DNA from: CAYWMY01 sp046352935
GTDB lineage: Bacteria > Pseudomonadota > Gammaproteobacteria > Steroidobacterales > Steroidobacteraceae
Assembly (NCBI GenBank): GCA_046352935.1
Contig: JAXMGR010000010.1
Location: forward strand, 85,561-149,560
Direction: 5' to 3'
Length of the DNA stretch: 64,000 nucleotides
Below, piece after piece: positions 28,702 to 38,088 of the stretch (positions within the stretch are counted from its first letter, which is position 1; the number at the start of each line of letters is the position of its first letter). The notes under the pieces were generated by a model that worked only from the letters and a program-made list of their open reading frames with translations, searched no databases and was not told where the DNA came from. A program made the translations under genes and the position numbers.

Positions 28702-29928
28702 ATGAAACCGCCACATACGCTGCTCGCGCTGTCGATCGGAGTCGCCATCGGCTTCTCGATCGCCGTGGCGGGCGGCGTGCGTGCCTCGCGTGAATCGGGT
28801 GGCATGGATTCCCCGACACGCGGGTCACGGCTCTTCGCCGAGGTGGCAGAACGCGTCAAGACCGACTATGTCGAACCCGTCGACGACCGGCGGCTCATGG
28901 AACTCGCCGTGCGCGGCATGGTGGCCGGTCTCGACCCGCACTCGACGCTGCTCGATGCCACGGAGTACGCCGAACAGCAGTCCCGTGTCCGGGGTCACTA
29001 CGCGGGGATCGGCATCGAGGTGGCCGTCCGCGATTCGGCTCTCCGCGTCGTCGCACCGATCGAAGATTCCCCCGCGGATCACGCGGGACTGCACAGTGGC
29101 GATGTGCTCGTGGCCATCGACGGCCGTGAACTCTCGACTGTTGATCCCGCGCAGGCCGTCGATCTGCTGCGAGGCCCCGAGGGCTCCGTCGTGCGACTGA
29201 CCGTCGATCGGGAAGGCGCGGGCGAGCCACTGCCGTTCACCGTGCGTCGTGGGCACATCGCCCCGTGCAGCGTCCGGGATGTGATGCTGGGACAGGGAAT
29301 CGGCTACGTCCGGATCCGCTGCTTCGGCGAAGCCACGGCAGACGAACTGGGCCGCGCGCTGGCCCGGCTCGCCGGTGCGAACGGCGGGCCACTGCGCGGG
29401 CTGGTACTGGACCTGCGGGACAATCCGGGCGGCGATCTCGATGCGGCGACCGCAGCGGCGGACCTGTTCCTGGACGACGGCGTGATCGTGTCGGCGACCG
29501 GCAGGGCGTCCGATGCGCGCTTCTCCGTCGCGGCACGGCCGGGCGACGCACTGGACGGCGCGTCACTCGCGGTACTCGTCAACGGTGGATCAGCATCGGC
29601 GGCGGAGATCCTCGCAGGAGCCCTGCACGACCATGGCCGTGCCGTGATCGTCGGGCGGACGACCTTCGGGAAGGGCTCGGTACAGACGCTGCTGCCTCTG
29701 TCGGACGGACACGCACTGAAGCTGACCACCTCGTATTACTACACGCCCTCGGGAGCGTCGATCAGCGGTCGCGGCATCCGGCCGGACATCGTTCTCGCAC
29801 GCGGTGTGATGACCGCTCCCGGTAATGCGCCCCCGCTTGTCGACCGCGACGACGAGGTCCGCGCGGCGGTCGTGGCACTCGACCACCGGCCGCGACATAC
29901 CGGTCGTCTGCAGGAGGCAAGGCCGTGA
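28702..29928 (+). CDS. ctpA: carboxyl-terminal processing protease, S41 family
   Basis: Periplasmic serine protease that trims or degrades envelope proteins. 408 residues: N-terminal signal/anchor helix (about 6-26), a PDZ domain (about 100-190) and the S41 domain with the nucleophile in NGGSASAAEI and the lysine in GKGSVQT. The start ATG 28702 begins the signal segment. It follows the EAL gene, and its stop overlaps the diguanylate cyclase start. CtpA next to envC is a common gammaproteobacterial arrangement. Confidence 0.94.
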   Translation: MKPPHTLLALSIGVAIGFSIAVAGGVRASRESGGMDSPTRGSRLFAEVAERVKTDYVEPVDDRRLMELAVRGMVAGLDPHSTLLDATEYAEQQSRVRGHYAGIGIEVAVRDSALRVVAPIEDSPADHAGLHSGDVLVAIDGRELSTVDPAQAVDLLRGPEGSVVRLTVDREGAGEPLPFTVRRGHIAPCSVRDVMLGQGIGYVRIRCFGEATADELGRALARLAGANGGPLRGLVLDLRDNPGGDLDAATAAADLFLDDGVIVSATGRASDARFSVAARPGDALDGASLAVLVNGGSASAAEILAGALHDHGRAVIVGRTTFGKGSVQTLLPLSDGHALKLTTSYYYTPSGASISGRGIRPDIVLARGVMTAPGNAPPLVDRDDEVRAAVVALDHRPRHTGRLQEARP

Positions 29929-31019
29929 TGCGCGCCCACGACGTGGCGGCCGTGAAAGCCATGCCGGCACGCATCGACACCGATGTTGCCTCGCGACCCG
30001 CCGCCACGTGGACATCGCCCGCGCTGCGCAGCATCGAGTACATCGACTGGCTGCTGCTCTCGCTGTCGGCCCTGTACCTCCTCGCTGCAGGACGTCCGCT
30101 GCCGCAGCCGTGGCTCGCTGCCGGGGCCGTGGCATCGTTCGGCACCCTGCTCGTCGTGCTCCGGTTGCCGCGGCTCGCGAGGCTCGACAGCCGCGGGCGG
30201 CTGTGGGTGACGGTCGCGGCGATGATCCTGTTCGTTGCGGCGGTTGCCTCGCAGACCGGCGGGCTGCGCAGCGCACTCACCAACCTGTTCCTGCTGCCCG
30301 TCCTGCTGGCCGCCGTGATGCTCGGTGTTGCGGCGACAGTGGCGGTGCTGGCCGCCGTGGCGGTGGCGCTCGTAGTGCTGCACGGCTTCGACGCCACGAC
30401 TCCGCACGCACCCGTGGCGTTCGTGGCGGCAGTGTGTGCCGAGTTCCTGCCGCTGCTGCTCGTGGGCTTTCTGGCGCAGCACTTCGCAGCTTCGGTCGAA
30501 AGCGCGGAACACAGGATTCGCGAGCTCGCCGAACGCGACGGGCACACCGGCCTGCTCAACATGAGGGCGTTCGATGAGCGCCTGTCCAGCGAATTCGAGG
30601 CCGCTGCAGGCGGCGCAGGCCGGTTCGCCCTGCTGATGGTCGACGTCGAGGGGCTGCGGGCACTCAACGAGGCCTACGGCTACGCAGCCGGAAACCTCGC
30701 GCTGAAGACCGTCGCCGATGCCGTGCAGCGGACGATCCGCACCAGCGACTCGGCCGCACGCTACGGCGGCGACGAGTTCGCAGTGCTCGTTGCCGGCGCG
30801 ACACCGGAAGTGGCCGAGGCCGTGGCGCAACGGCTGCGCAATACGGTCTATCACAGTCTCTTCCCGGTCGCAGGCAGGATGCTGCGTGCCACGGTGAGCG
30901 TCGGTGCGGCCGCGTATCCGCGTGATGCGCGCAGCATTCGGGATCTCGTCGCGGCGGCGGATCGCCGCATGCGGCAGGACAAGGAACTGCGCAAGCGCCC
31001 CGGATCCGAGCGTGGCTGA
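29925..31019 (+). CDS. membrane-bound diguanylate cyclase (GGDEF)
   Basis: 364 residues. Five or six membrane helices occupy about 40-185. The C-terminal GGDEF domain (about 200-355) has an intact YGGDEFAVL active site and substrate-binding residues (MVDVEGLRALNEAYGYAAGN), so it should make c-di-GMP. No inhibitory RxxD site is obvious immediately before the motif. AGGAGG lies upstream of the GTG 29925/ATG 29928 start. It overlaps the ctpA stop, so a cyclase and, two genes earlier, a phosphodiesterase share a locus. Confidence 0.93.
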   Translation: MMRAHDVAAVKAMPARIDTDVASRPAATWTSPALRSIEYIDWLLLSLSALYLLAAGRPLPQPWLAAGAVASFGTLLVVLRLPRLARLDSRGRLWVTVAAMILFVAAVASQTGGLRSALTNLFLLPVLLAAVMLGVAATVAVLAAVAVALVVLHGFDATTPHAPVAFVAAVCAEFLPLLLVGFLAQHFAASVESAEHRIRELAERDGHTGLLNMRAFDERLSSEFEAAAGGAGRFALLMVDVEGLRALNEAYGYAAGNLALKTVADAVQRTIRTSDSAARYGGDEFAVLVAGATPEVAEAVAQRLRNTVYHSLFPVAGRMLRATVSVGAAAYPRDARSIRDLVAAADRRMRQDKELRKRPGSERG

Positions 31020-31132
31020 GCGCCTGCGGGCGTGATCTCCTGGCCAGACCGGCGACGCGCATCGTGAGTCGTTCGCATGATGCGACAAGCGGCACTGTCT
31101 GAAGATACCCGTGCTGCGGCAGAATCCGCCCC

Positions 31133-31591
31133 ATGTCCATGAAACTGCGTGGCTACATGGAGTCGTGCAACATCCCGGCATCACCGCAGGCCGTCTGGCA
31201 GGCGCTCGTCGATCCCGTTCTGCTGGCGCAATGGCTGGCGACGGCGGTGACCGTGGAGCCACGGCCGGGTGGACTCTATCGCTTCGAGCACGCCCATGGG
31301 GGACGGCGCGAGGCACATATCGACGTCTTCGATCCCCCGCGCCGACTGCGGCTGATCCACTTCGCGCAGCCTGACTGGCCCGCCGGCGCCGAGGCCGTCC
31401 CGGTCGACGACGTCATGGTCGTGGAGCGGAACGACGGTACCGTCGTCCGGGTGCTGGGCTCGGGTGTGCCGGGCGATCCGGCCTGGGATCCCGTCCTGCG
31501 TCGGTGGCGAGGCACGTGGGCGGTCGGCCTCGCGGCTCTGAAGCGCATGCTCGAGCGTCCGGCGGCCGGCTCACGCACGGTCCCGGAATGA
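31133..31591 (+). CDS. SRPBCC/START-like domain protein (AHSA1 type)
   Basis: A 152-residue single-domain protein of the Bet v1-like hydrophobic-pocket superfamily. Typical features are SCNIPASPQAVWQALVDPVLLAQWLA at residues 10-35, the central WPA/LIHF strands and a C-terminal helix after GLAALKRMLER. No catalytic residues define a reaction; a ligand-binding or chaperone-like role is usual. Its stop overlaps the next start (ATGA). Confidence 0.82.
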   Translation: MSMKLRGYMESCNIPASPQAVWQALVDPVLLAQWLATAVTVEPRPGGLYRFEHAHGGRREAHIDVFDPPRRLRLIHFAQPDWPAGAEAVPVDDVMVVERNDGTVVRVLGSGVPGDPAWDPVLRRWRGTWAVGLAALKRMLERPAAGSRTVPE

Positions 31592-32910
31592 GGCAGGTCC
31601 TGCTGCTCGTGCTGGCCCTCCTGTGGCCGGCCTTTGCGCACGCCGAGGTGCTTGCGCTGGTCGGGGGCACCGTCCTCGATGGCACCGGTGGCCCTGCGTT
31701 GCGCAACGGTGTCGTCGTGATCGACGGTGAGCGCATCGTTGCTGTCGGACCAGCCGGCTCGACACCGATTCCGGACGGCGCCACCCGCATCTCGACGGAG
31801 GGGATGACCGTCCTGCCGGGGCTGTGGGACCTGCAGGCCAACCTCATGCGGCTCGGGCACGGCGACGAGCGGCGGTGGAACGAGGTCTACGTTCCAATCG
31901 CCGATCGCGTCGTCATGCCGATCGCGGCACGCGAGCTGCTCGCGGCCGGAGTGACCAGTGCGCGTGACGCGGGCGCGCCGCTCTTCGCTGCCACCAGCGT
32001 GCGGGACCGGATCCAGGCCCGCCGCATCGATGGACCGACACTCTACGTGTCCGGGCCGCGTCTGACCCGATCATCCGCTGCGCGCGCCAGCGCCTGGCAG
32101 TGGGCAGTAGCCGACGCCGCCGACGCGAAGTCCAAGGTCGAACAGCTGGCTGCGGCCGGCGTGGACTACGTGCTGCTGGCCGATGTCGATCAGTGGTCCG
32201 CCGAAGAGCTGCTGGCGGCTATCGACACCGCACGTCTGCACGGTCTCCCGGTCCAGGTGTTCGTGCAGCGCGCGACGGAAGTGGAGCGGGCGCTCGCCGC
32301 GAACGTCGACGGGATCGTGGGCGACGGCCCTGCGACCGTATTCCCGGACAACGTCGTGCTCGCACTGCGGCAGCGCGCGGCCGCGATCGACCGCAGGCCG
32401 TTCGCATGGTCGCCGGCGATTTCGGCCGTGATGAATTTCGAAGCGCTGCGCGTCGATCCAGAGCCACTCGACGACCCGCGGCTGCTCGCCGGCGCACCGC
32501 CGATCATCGTTCGCGACGTTCTCGGATCACTCGCCGATCTCGGCCGCGTGAACTGGTACGACATGCCAGCGACACGGCGCACCAGCCAGTGCACCAAGCT
32601 CGCGCAGCTCCGCGATGCGGGCGCCCTGGTCCTGATCGGCTCGAATGCGGGAGCACCTGCGCAGTTCCACGGCGCTGCCACGGCCGGGGAGATCATCGCC
32701 TGGGTCCGCGAGTGCCGGGTCGACCCGCATGCCGCGATCCGTGCCGCGACGCTGGATGCCGCCTTTGCGATGGGCGTCGCTGCGGAGAACGGTTCGATCA
32801 CGCCCGGCAAGTACGCGGACGTCATCGCCGTGTACGGCGACGTGCTTCGCCAGATCGAGCGCCTGACGGATCTGGCCGTGGTCATACGCCACGGTCGGCG
32901 CTATCGTTAG
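31588..32910 (+). CDS. secreted amidohydrolase-fold protein lacking all metal ligands
   Basis: 440 residues with a signal peptide (1-19, cut after AHA) and a full amidohydrolase fold: the N-terminal strand GGTVLDGTGG, LPGLWDLQ, and the C-terminal ITPGKYADVIAVYGD. Where active relatives have the metal-binding HxH (PGLWDMHVH) this protein has QAN (83-85). The later HAH is FVQ (225-227), the IEHG histidine is Gly245, and the catalytic GTDAG aspartate is Asn353. All catalytic ligands appear gone while the frame is intact, so it is probably a pseudoenzyme with a binding role. It is coupled to the SRPBCC gene. Confidence 0.85.
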   Translation: MRQVLLLVLALLWPAFAHAEVLALVGGTVLDGTGGPALRNGVVVIDGERIVAVGPAGSTPIPDGATRISTEGMTVLPGLWDLQANLMRLGHGDERRWNEVYVPIADRVVMPIAARELLAAGVTSARDAGAPLFAATSVRDRIQARRIDGPTLYVSGPRLTRSSAARASAWQWAVADAADAKSKVEQLAAAGVDYVLLADVDQWSAEELLAAIDTARLHGLPVQVFVQRATEVERALAANVDGIVGDGPATVFPDNVVLALRQRAAAIDRRPFAWSPAISAVMNFEALRVDPEPLDDPRLLAGAPPIIVRDVLGSLADLGRVNWYDMPATRRTSQCTKLAQLRDAGALVLIGSNAGAPAQFHGAATAGEIIAWVRECRVDPHAAIRAATLDAAFAMGVAAENGSITPGKYADVIAVYGDVLRQIERLTDLAVVIRHGRRYR

Positions 32911-32913
32911 CCC

Positions 32914-33297
32914 ATGGTCATCACTCAATTCGTGCTGCGTGCGATGATCGCCGCCCTCGGGCTGTGGCTGGCGACCGAGTGGGTCGGCGGCATCTCGATC
33001 GACAGGGCCTCGACCCTGCTGCTCGCGGGACTCCTGCTCGGCATCGTCAATGCGTTCGTGCGGCCGCTGATCGTGCTGCTCACGCTGCCGTTCACGGTCC
33101 TGACGCTCGGGCTGTTCCTGCTCGTGGTCAATGCCGCCATGCTGGGCCTCGTGGCCGCGCTGCTCGAGGGCATGAGCATCGCCGGGTTCGGCGCCGCGTT
33201 CTGGGCTGCGCTCGTCGTCAGCATCGTCAGCGCAATCGGTTCGCTCGTCTTCGGCCCGCGCGGCCGCATCAGGATCTCGATCGACCGGCAGGGTTGA
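32914..33297 (+). CDS. phage-holin-like four-helix membrane protein (PF04020/YvlD type)
   Basis: A 127-residue inner-membrane protein with four hydrophobic helices and the family motif NAFVRPLIVLLTLPFTVLTLGLFLLVVNAAML. The family name mentions holins, but a chromosomal stress or envelope role is more likely; the function is unknown. ATG 32914 is 3 nt after the amidohydrolase-like stop. Its end overlaps the convergent EamA gene by 29 nt. Confidence 0.88.
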   Translation: MVITQFVLRAMIAALGLWLATEWVGGISIDRASTLLLAGLLLGIVNAFVRPLIVLLTLPFTVLTLGLFLLVVNAAMLGLVAALLEGMSIAGFGAAFWAALVVSIVSAIGSLVFGPRGRIRISIDRQG

Positions 33298-34201
33298 GCC
33301 GTCGCGGTGGCCAGGCGCCGCCTGCCATCGCGACGGCGACCAGCACCACCAGCATGCCGGCCAGCTGCGCCGACGACAGTGTTTCGCCCAGCAGCGCCCA
33401 GCCGGCGATTGCCGCGACCGCCGGCGTCACATAGCCATAGCTCCCGACGACCGCAGGAGTGGTGTTCGCGATCAGGTAGCCGTATGCCGTGAAGGCGGCG
33501 CAAGAACTGAATGCGATGAGCCAGAGCATCGCGAGCGCGGCCTGCAGCGTCCAGTGAAATTCCGCCAGTTCGCCGGTGGCGGCTCCCAGCGTCATCATGA
33601 CGCCCCCGCCGACCAGCATCTGCAGACCGGCGAGCATCATCGGGCCGAGCCCGGTCTCGATGTTGCGCTGATAGATCGTCGCCAGGGACCAGGTCAGCGC
33701 ACCGAGCAGGATCACGCCCTGCCATCCCAGGCCGCGCAGCGGCTCGCCGCTGCCGGGCCCGAGCAGAAGGATCACGCCGACGCAGCCCAGCGCGAGACCG
33801 AAACGGGTGTAGCCGTCGAGCGGCTGTGCGCGCGTACCGAAGGTACCGAGCCAGGCGATCCACAGTGCTGGCGTTGCATTCAGCAACCCCGACTGGTTGG
33901 AGGCGACGTGCCGGAGGGCGATGATCTGCAGCGTGTGGCTGATGCCGACCGCGAGCACGCCGAGCAGCGCGACGCGGCGCCAGTGAACGGGCGTCGGCGG
34001 CAGCACTGCGCCCCGCCAGTGGGCGAAGGCGGCGAGCAGCAGCCCCGCGATCGTGAAGCGGATGCCGGCGCTCATGAGGGGCGGCAGGTCGGTCACCATG
34101 ATCTTCGCGGCGACGTAGGTCGTGCCCCAGAACACGTAGACGGCGGCGAGTGCGAGCACGATGCGCGCACGTCTCGAGGCGTCATCCTGTGCCCTCGTCA
34201 T
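33269..34201 (-). CDS. EamA/DMT-family transporter
   Basis: A 310-residue inner-membrane protein with ten helices in two EamA repeats (VFWGTTYVAAKIMVTDLPPLMSAGIRF and YGYVTPAVAAIAGWALLGE). Such drug/metabolite transporters export amino acids, nucleobases or drugs; the substrate cannot be read. Its 3' end overlaps the convergent four-helix membrane-protein gene, so the two may interfere transcriptionally. Confidence 0.88.
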   Translation of the reverse strand: MTRAQDDASRRARIVLALAAVYVFWGTTYVAAKIMVTDLPPLMSAGIRFTIAGLLLAAFAHWRGAVLPPTPVHWRRVALLGVLAVGISHTLQIIALRHVASNQSGLLNATPALWIAWLGTFGTRAQPLDGYTRFGLALGCVGVILLLGPGSGEPLRGLGWQGVILLGALTWSLATIYQRNIETGLGPMMLAGLQMLVGGGVMMTLGAATGELAEFHWTLQAALAMLWLIAFSSCAAFTAYGYLIANTTPAVVGSYGYVTPAVAAIAGWALLGETLSSAQLAGMLVVLVAVAMAGGAWPPRRLNPAGRSRS

Positions 34202-34232
34202 GGCTCCCTCGCATCGTGTGCCACGGAAGTCC

Positions 34233-36218
34233 TCACATCCCGCCGTCCGGCCGCCTGCAGGGCCGCGATCGTGGCGAGACCTCCCCGGTCATGGAGGAAT
34301 CGTCGCCGCGAATGGCGCTGCGGTACATCCATGCGGCCATCACCGCCAGAGCGACTGTCGCCACCCAGCCCCCGGATGCGATCCCGGAGCCGAGCGCGAG
34401 GACGTCCGGATCGCCGCTCACCACGATCGGCACCGCGATGAGGACGCCGATCAGTGCCTCGCCGGCGATCAGTCCTGCGGCGAACAACAGGCCACGCTGG
34501 CGCGCGTGCTCCGGAACGCCATCGGGGAAGACGCGTGCGAGAGTGCGCTCCGTGCACCAGGCCAGAAGTCCGCCGGCGAAGATCGGCGTGGTCAGTTCCA
34601 GCGGCAGGTAGATTCCGATCGCCACGGCCAGCACCGGGGCCCGCCAGGCCATCCGGCGACGCTGCAGCTCATGATCGACGCCGATGATGAGCACGCCGAT
34701 CACGGCGCCGAGCGCGACCATGTCCCAGGGCAGTCCGCCGCGGAAAATTCCACCCGCGACGGCCGCCATCAGGGTCGCCTGCGGTGCCGGCAATGCCCGG
34801 ACACCCTCGTGCGAGGGCGTGGCGATCCCGTATGCCTCGAGCAGCAGGTTCAGCACAGGCGCCATCACGAGCGCCGAGGACAGTACGCCGATGGCCAGCA
34901 TGACCTGCTGGCGCCAGGGCGTCGCACCGAGGATCCGGCCCGACTTCAGATCCTGCAGATTGTCGCCGGCGACGGCCGCGGCGCTGCAGGTGACGGCCCC
35001 GATCATGATCGCGGCCACCGGTCCGACGCGGGAGCCGCGGCCCAGCAGGGCGAGCAGCAGCAGGGCGGCGACGAGAATCGTCGAGATCGTGATGCCGGAG
35101 ACCGGGTTGTTCGAGCTGCCGACCAGCCCCGCCATGTAGCCGCTCACGGACGAGAACAGGAACCCCGCGATGATCATGACGATCGCCATCGCGAACGCGA
35201 CGCCGAGGCTGCCGACCACCGCGTGGTAGAGGGCGAACAGCGGCAGTACGAACAGCACGATGCCTCCGACGATGAACGGCATGGGAAGATCACGCTCGGT
35301 GTGCGGGATCCCGCCGCAGCGGGCACGCGACTGGAGCCCGCCGCGGAAGCCGGACAGCAGCGAGCCGCGCAGCGACCACATGGACCACAGGCCGCCGGTC
35401 AGCATCGCACCCACGCCGATGTAGCGCACCTTCGCGCTCCAGATCAGGTTCGACGCTGTCTCGGCGTCGGCACCCGCGAGTCGTGCCGCGAGGGCCGGGT
35501 CGTGATCCGTGAAGAACGCGTGATAGCAGGGGATCACGATCCACCATGACAGCGCGCCACCGGCGAGCATCAGCGCGCCGACGTTGAGGCCGACGATGAA
35601 CCCGACTGCGAGCAGGGCGGGCGAGAGGTTGAAGCCGAAGAAGCCGATGGTGCGTCCCGGCAGGAAGCGTGCTGCGACGAATGCCTCCGGTGCGAGCTTC
35701 AGGCCCGACAGCGCGAACTTGAACAGGGCGCCGGCAAGCGCCGAAGCCGTCAGCAGGCGCGCGCCCGAATCCGGGCTGCTGCCCGCCTTCAACACTTCGG
35801 CGGCGGCCACGCCTTCCGGGAACTTGAGCTGCTGTTCGACGATCAGGGTGCGCCGCAGCGGCACGGAGAAGAGTACGCCGAGCACTCCACCGAGCCCCAC
35901 GATCGCGAGCACCCAGAGATAGTCGAAGCGCTGCCAGTGCCCGAGGATCACCAGCGCCGGCAGCGTGAAGATCGTACCCGCCGCGATCGACGAGCCGGCC
36001 GAGGCGCCGGTTGCGACGATGTTGTTCTCGAGCACACTCGAGCGGCCGAGCACGCGCAGCACGGCCATGGACAGCACGGCCGCCGGGATCGCCGTGCTGA
36101 CCGTGAGGCCTGCGAAAAGGCCGAGATAGGCATTCGCGGCGGCGAGGACCAGGGTCAGCAGGATCGACAGGATCACCGCGCGCGGCGTGAGCTGCGCGCC
36201 ATCGGCGTCCGCGGTCAT
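34233..36218 (-). CDS. OPT family oligopeptide transporter
   Basis: A 661-residue inner-membrane symporter. OPT signatures: the N-terminal LTVSTAIPAAVLSMAVLR, NIVATGASAGSSIAAGTIFTLPAL, and NNPVSGITIST in the second half. OPT proteins import peptides, glutathione derivatives or metal chelates with protons. It sits between EamA and POT-type transporter genes on one strand, suggesting a peptide-uptake group. Confidence 0.93.
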   Translation of the reverse strand: MTADADGAQLTPRAVILSILLTLVLAAANAYLGLFAGLTVSTAIPAAVLSMAVLRVLGRSSVLENNIVATGASAGSSIAAGTIFTLPALVILGHWQRFDYLWVLAIVGLGGVLGVLFSVPLRRTLIVEQQLKFPEGVAAAEVLKAGSSPDSGARLLTASALAGALFKFALSGLKLAPEAFVAARFLPGRTIGFFGFNLSPALLAVGFIVGLNVGALMLAGGALSWWIVIPCYHAFFTDHDPALAARLAGADAETASNLIWSAKVRYIGVGAMLTGGLWSMWSLRGSLLSGFRGGLQSRARCGGIPHTERDLPMPFIVGGIVLFVLPLFALYHAVVGSLGVAFAMAIVMIIAGFLFSSVSGYMAGLVGSSNNPVSGITISTILVAALLLLALLGRGSRVGPVAAIMIGAVTCSAAAVAGDNLQDLKSGRILGATPWRQQVMLAIGVLSSALVMAPVLNLLLEAYGIATPSHEGVRALPAPQATLMAAVAGGIFRGGLPWDMVALGAVIGVLIIGVDHELQRRRMAWRAPVLAVAIGIYLPLELTTPIFAGGLLAWCTERTLARVFPDGVPEHARQRGLLFAAGLIAGEALIGVLIAVPIVVSGDPDVLALGSGIASGGWVATVALAVMAAWMYRSAIRGDDSSMTGEVSPRSRPCRRPDGGM

Positions 36219-36275
36219 GTCATCCCCCCTGTCCCCGGAAGTCCCGTCGCCGGTGCCGTGGTGCTGCCGCGACCG

Positions 36276-37763
36276 TCAACGCACGCCGCCCATCAGCGAT
36301 CTCACGGGCCTGCTCGCGAGCAGCAGCAGCAGGCCGAGCCCGAGGCCGAACTGTGCGATGCCCATGAACTGTGACGGCATCTCCGCCACGCCGACGTCGG
36401 CAACCTCGCCCGCGATCAGGCCCGCGGCCAGATTGCCGAGCGAGGTGGCCAGGAACCAGATGCCCAGCATCTGTCCCACGAAGCGCTCGGGGGCCAGCTT
36501 TGTGGTGGTCGACAGCCCCACGGGACTCAGGCACAGCTCGCCGAAGGTGTGCAGCAGATAGGTCATCACGAGCCACGAGGGTCCGGCGAGACCGCCTGCC
36601 GCGACGACCTTCGCCGCGCTGTACATCACCAGGAACCCGAGCCCCATGAGCACGAGCCCGAAGGCGAACTTCGCCGGTGCCGACGGATCGAGGCCGCGAG
36701 CGGCGAGCGCCACCCACAGCATCGAGAACAGCGGTGCGAACGCGATGATGAACACCGGATTCACCGACTGGAACCAGCCGGCCGGAATCTCCCGGCCGGC
36801 CACGAGCCGGTCCGTGTAGCGGTCGGCGAAGAGGTTCAGCGACGCACCGGTCTGTTCGAAGCCCGACCAGAACAGCGCGCAGGCGATGAACAGCACCAGG
36901 ATGACGACGACACGTTTCTTCTCGACGGCGTCGAGGCCGGCGAACAGGAACAGCCATGCGAAGTACCCGCCCGCCATGGCGACGATGACCCAGATGGCGC
37001 TCCGGGCGAGTGACAATGCATCGACGACGATCGCGCCCGAGAGCGTGGCAGCGAGCACCAGAGTCAGCAGCGTGCATGCGACGACGAGCAGCGCGCGGTC
37101 GCGCCGCTGGTCGCCGTCGCCGGCCGCGCGGTGCGGCGTGCGACCCGCATCGCCGAGATGACGTCGCGTGAACTGGAACTGGGCGAGTCCGAACGCCATG
37201 CCTACGGCCGCGGAACTGAACCCGGCGCGCCATCCGTAGATCTGTGCTAGCCACGCGGTGATCAGAGGTCCGATGAAGGCTCCGAGGTTGATGCCCATGT
37301 AGAAGATCGTGAAGCCCGCATCCCGCGGCGCTCCGCCCTGCGGGTAGAGCTGCGCGACGAGCGCCGAGATGTTGGGCTTGAGCAGTCCGACGCCGAGCAC
37401 GATCAGCAGCAGGCCGCCATAGAACAGCGCCGGCACACCGGGAATCGCCAGCACGGCGTTGCCGGCCATGAGCAGCAGGCCGCCGTAGACGACCGCGCGC
37501 TGCGCGCCGATCAGGCGATCGGCGATCCAGCCGCCCGGCAGGCAGACGATGTAGGTCGCCGAGATGTAGAGCCCGTAGACCGCGGTGGCCGTGCGGTCGT
37601 CCAGCGCAAAGCCACCGCTCGCCAGCGGGTCGACCAGGAACAGGACGAGCAGCGCGCGCATGCCGTAATAGGTGAAGCGCTCCCACATCTCGGTGAAGAA
37701 CAGCGTGGCGAGCCCGCGGGGCTGGCCGAAGAAGTGTGTGCTGGCGCGGTCGGCTGCGCTCAT
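36276..37763 (-). CDS. POT-family proton-dependent peptide transporter
   Basis: A 495-residue MFS-type carrier for di- and tripeptides. The N-terminal motif ExxERFTYYG (EMWERFTYYGMRALL) is the POT signature and provides proton coupling. Also seen are FTIFYMGINLGAFIGPLI and SPVGLSTTTKLAP. It resembles E. coli DtpA/DtpB. It is 57 bp upstream of the OPT gene and probably co-transcribed. Confidence 0.94.
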   Translation of the reverse strand: MSAADRASTHFFGQPRGLATLFFTEMWERFTYYGMRALLVLFLVDPLASGGFALDDRTATAVYGLYISATYIVCLPGGWIADRLIGAQRAVVYGGLLLMAGNAVLAIPGVPALFYGGLLLIVLGVGLLKPNISALVAQLYPQGGAPRDAGFTIFYMGINLGAFIGPLITAWLAQIYGWRAGFSSAAVGMAFGLAQFQFTRRHLGDAGRTPHRAAGDGDQRRDRALLVVACTLLTLVLAATLSGAIVVDALSLARSAIWVIVAMAGGYFAWLFLFAGLDAVEKKRVVVILVLFIACALFWSGFEQTGASLNLFADRYTDRLVAGREIPAGWFQSVNPVFIIAFAPLFSMLWVALAARGLDPSAPAKFAFGLVLMGLGFLVMYSAAKVVAAGGLAGPSWLVMTYLLHTFGELCLSPVGLSTTTKLAPERFVGQMLGIWFLATSLGNLAAGLIAGEVADVGVAEMPSQFMGIAQFGLGLGLLLLLASRPVRSLMGGVR

Positions 37764-38007
37764 GCGCTCCTCGAGACTGCGACCCCGCTCAGGGGTGGCC
37801 GAATGATGTTCCGTCGAGTCTCACTGATCGGCACGCGGAACGGCAAGCACGGCGCCGGGCTCGGGTCGGGCCTGCCGGTGCGGGAGCGATGGCGGAGCCG
37901 AACCGCCCGGATGAGGCGATAAGCAATACGTGCAGCGCACAAATGTGACCCCTTCATCATCAGCAGGAAATCTTCGTAATCAATCAGTTGTCTTCGTCCT
38001 CTACGGA

Positions 38008-38035
38008 TTGAAGCGGGATTGTGCATCGCAATAAT
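38008..38035 (+). promoter_or_regulatory. sigma-70 promoter of the 27-codon ORF
   Basis: TTGAAG (38008-38013) and AATAAT (38030-38035) are spaced by 16 bp (4/6 and 5/6 matches), the best-matching promoter of this type I found in the window. The start would be near 38042, about 47 nt before the ATG at 38089. Confidence 0.55.
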
Positions 38036-38088
38036 CAACCATGAGCGCCGCAAGCTTTTCCCGCGGCATGTGTAGAGGAGTGAAGACG

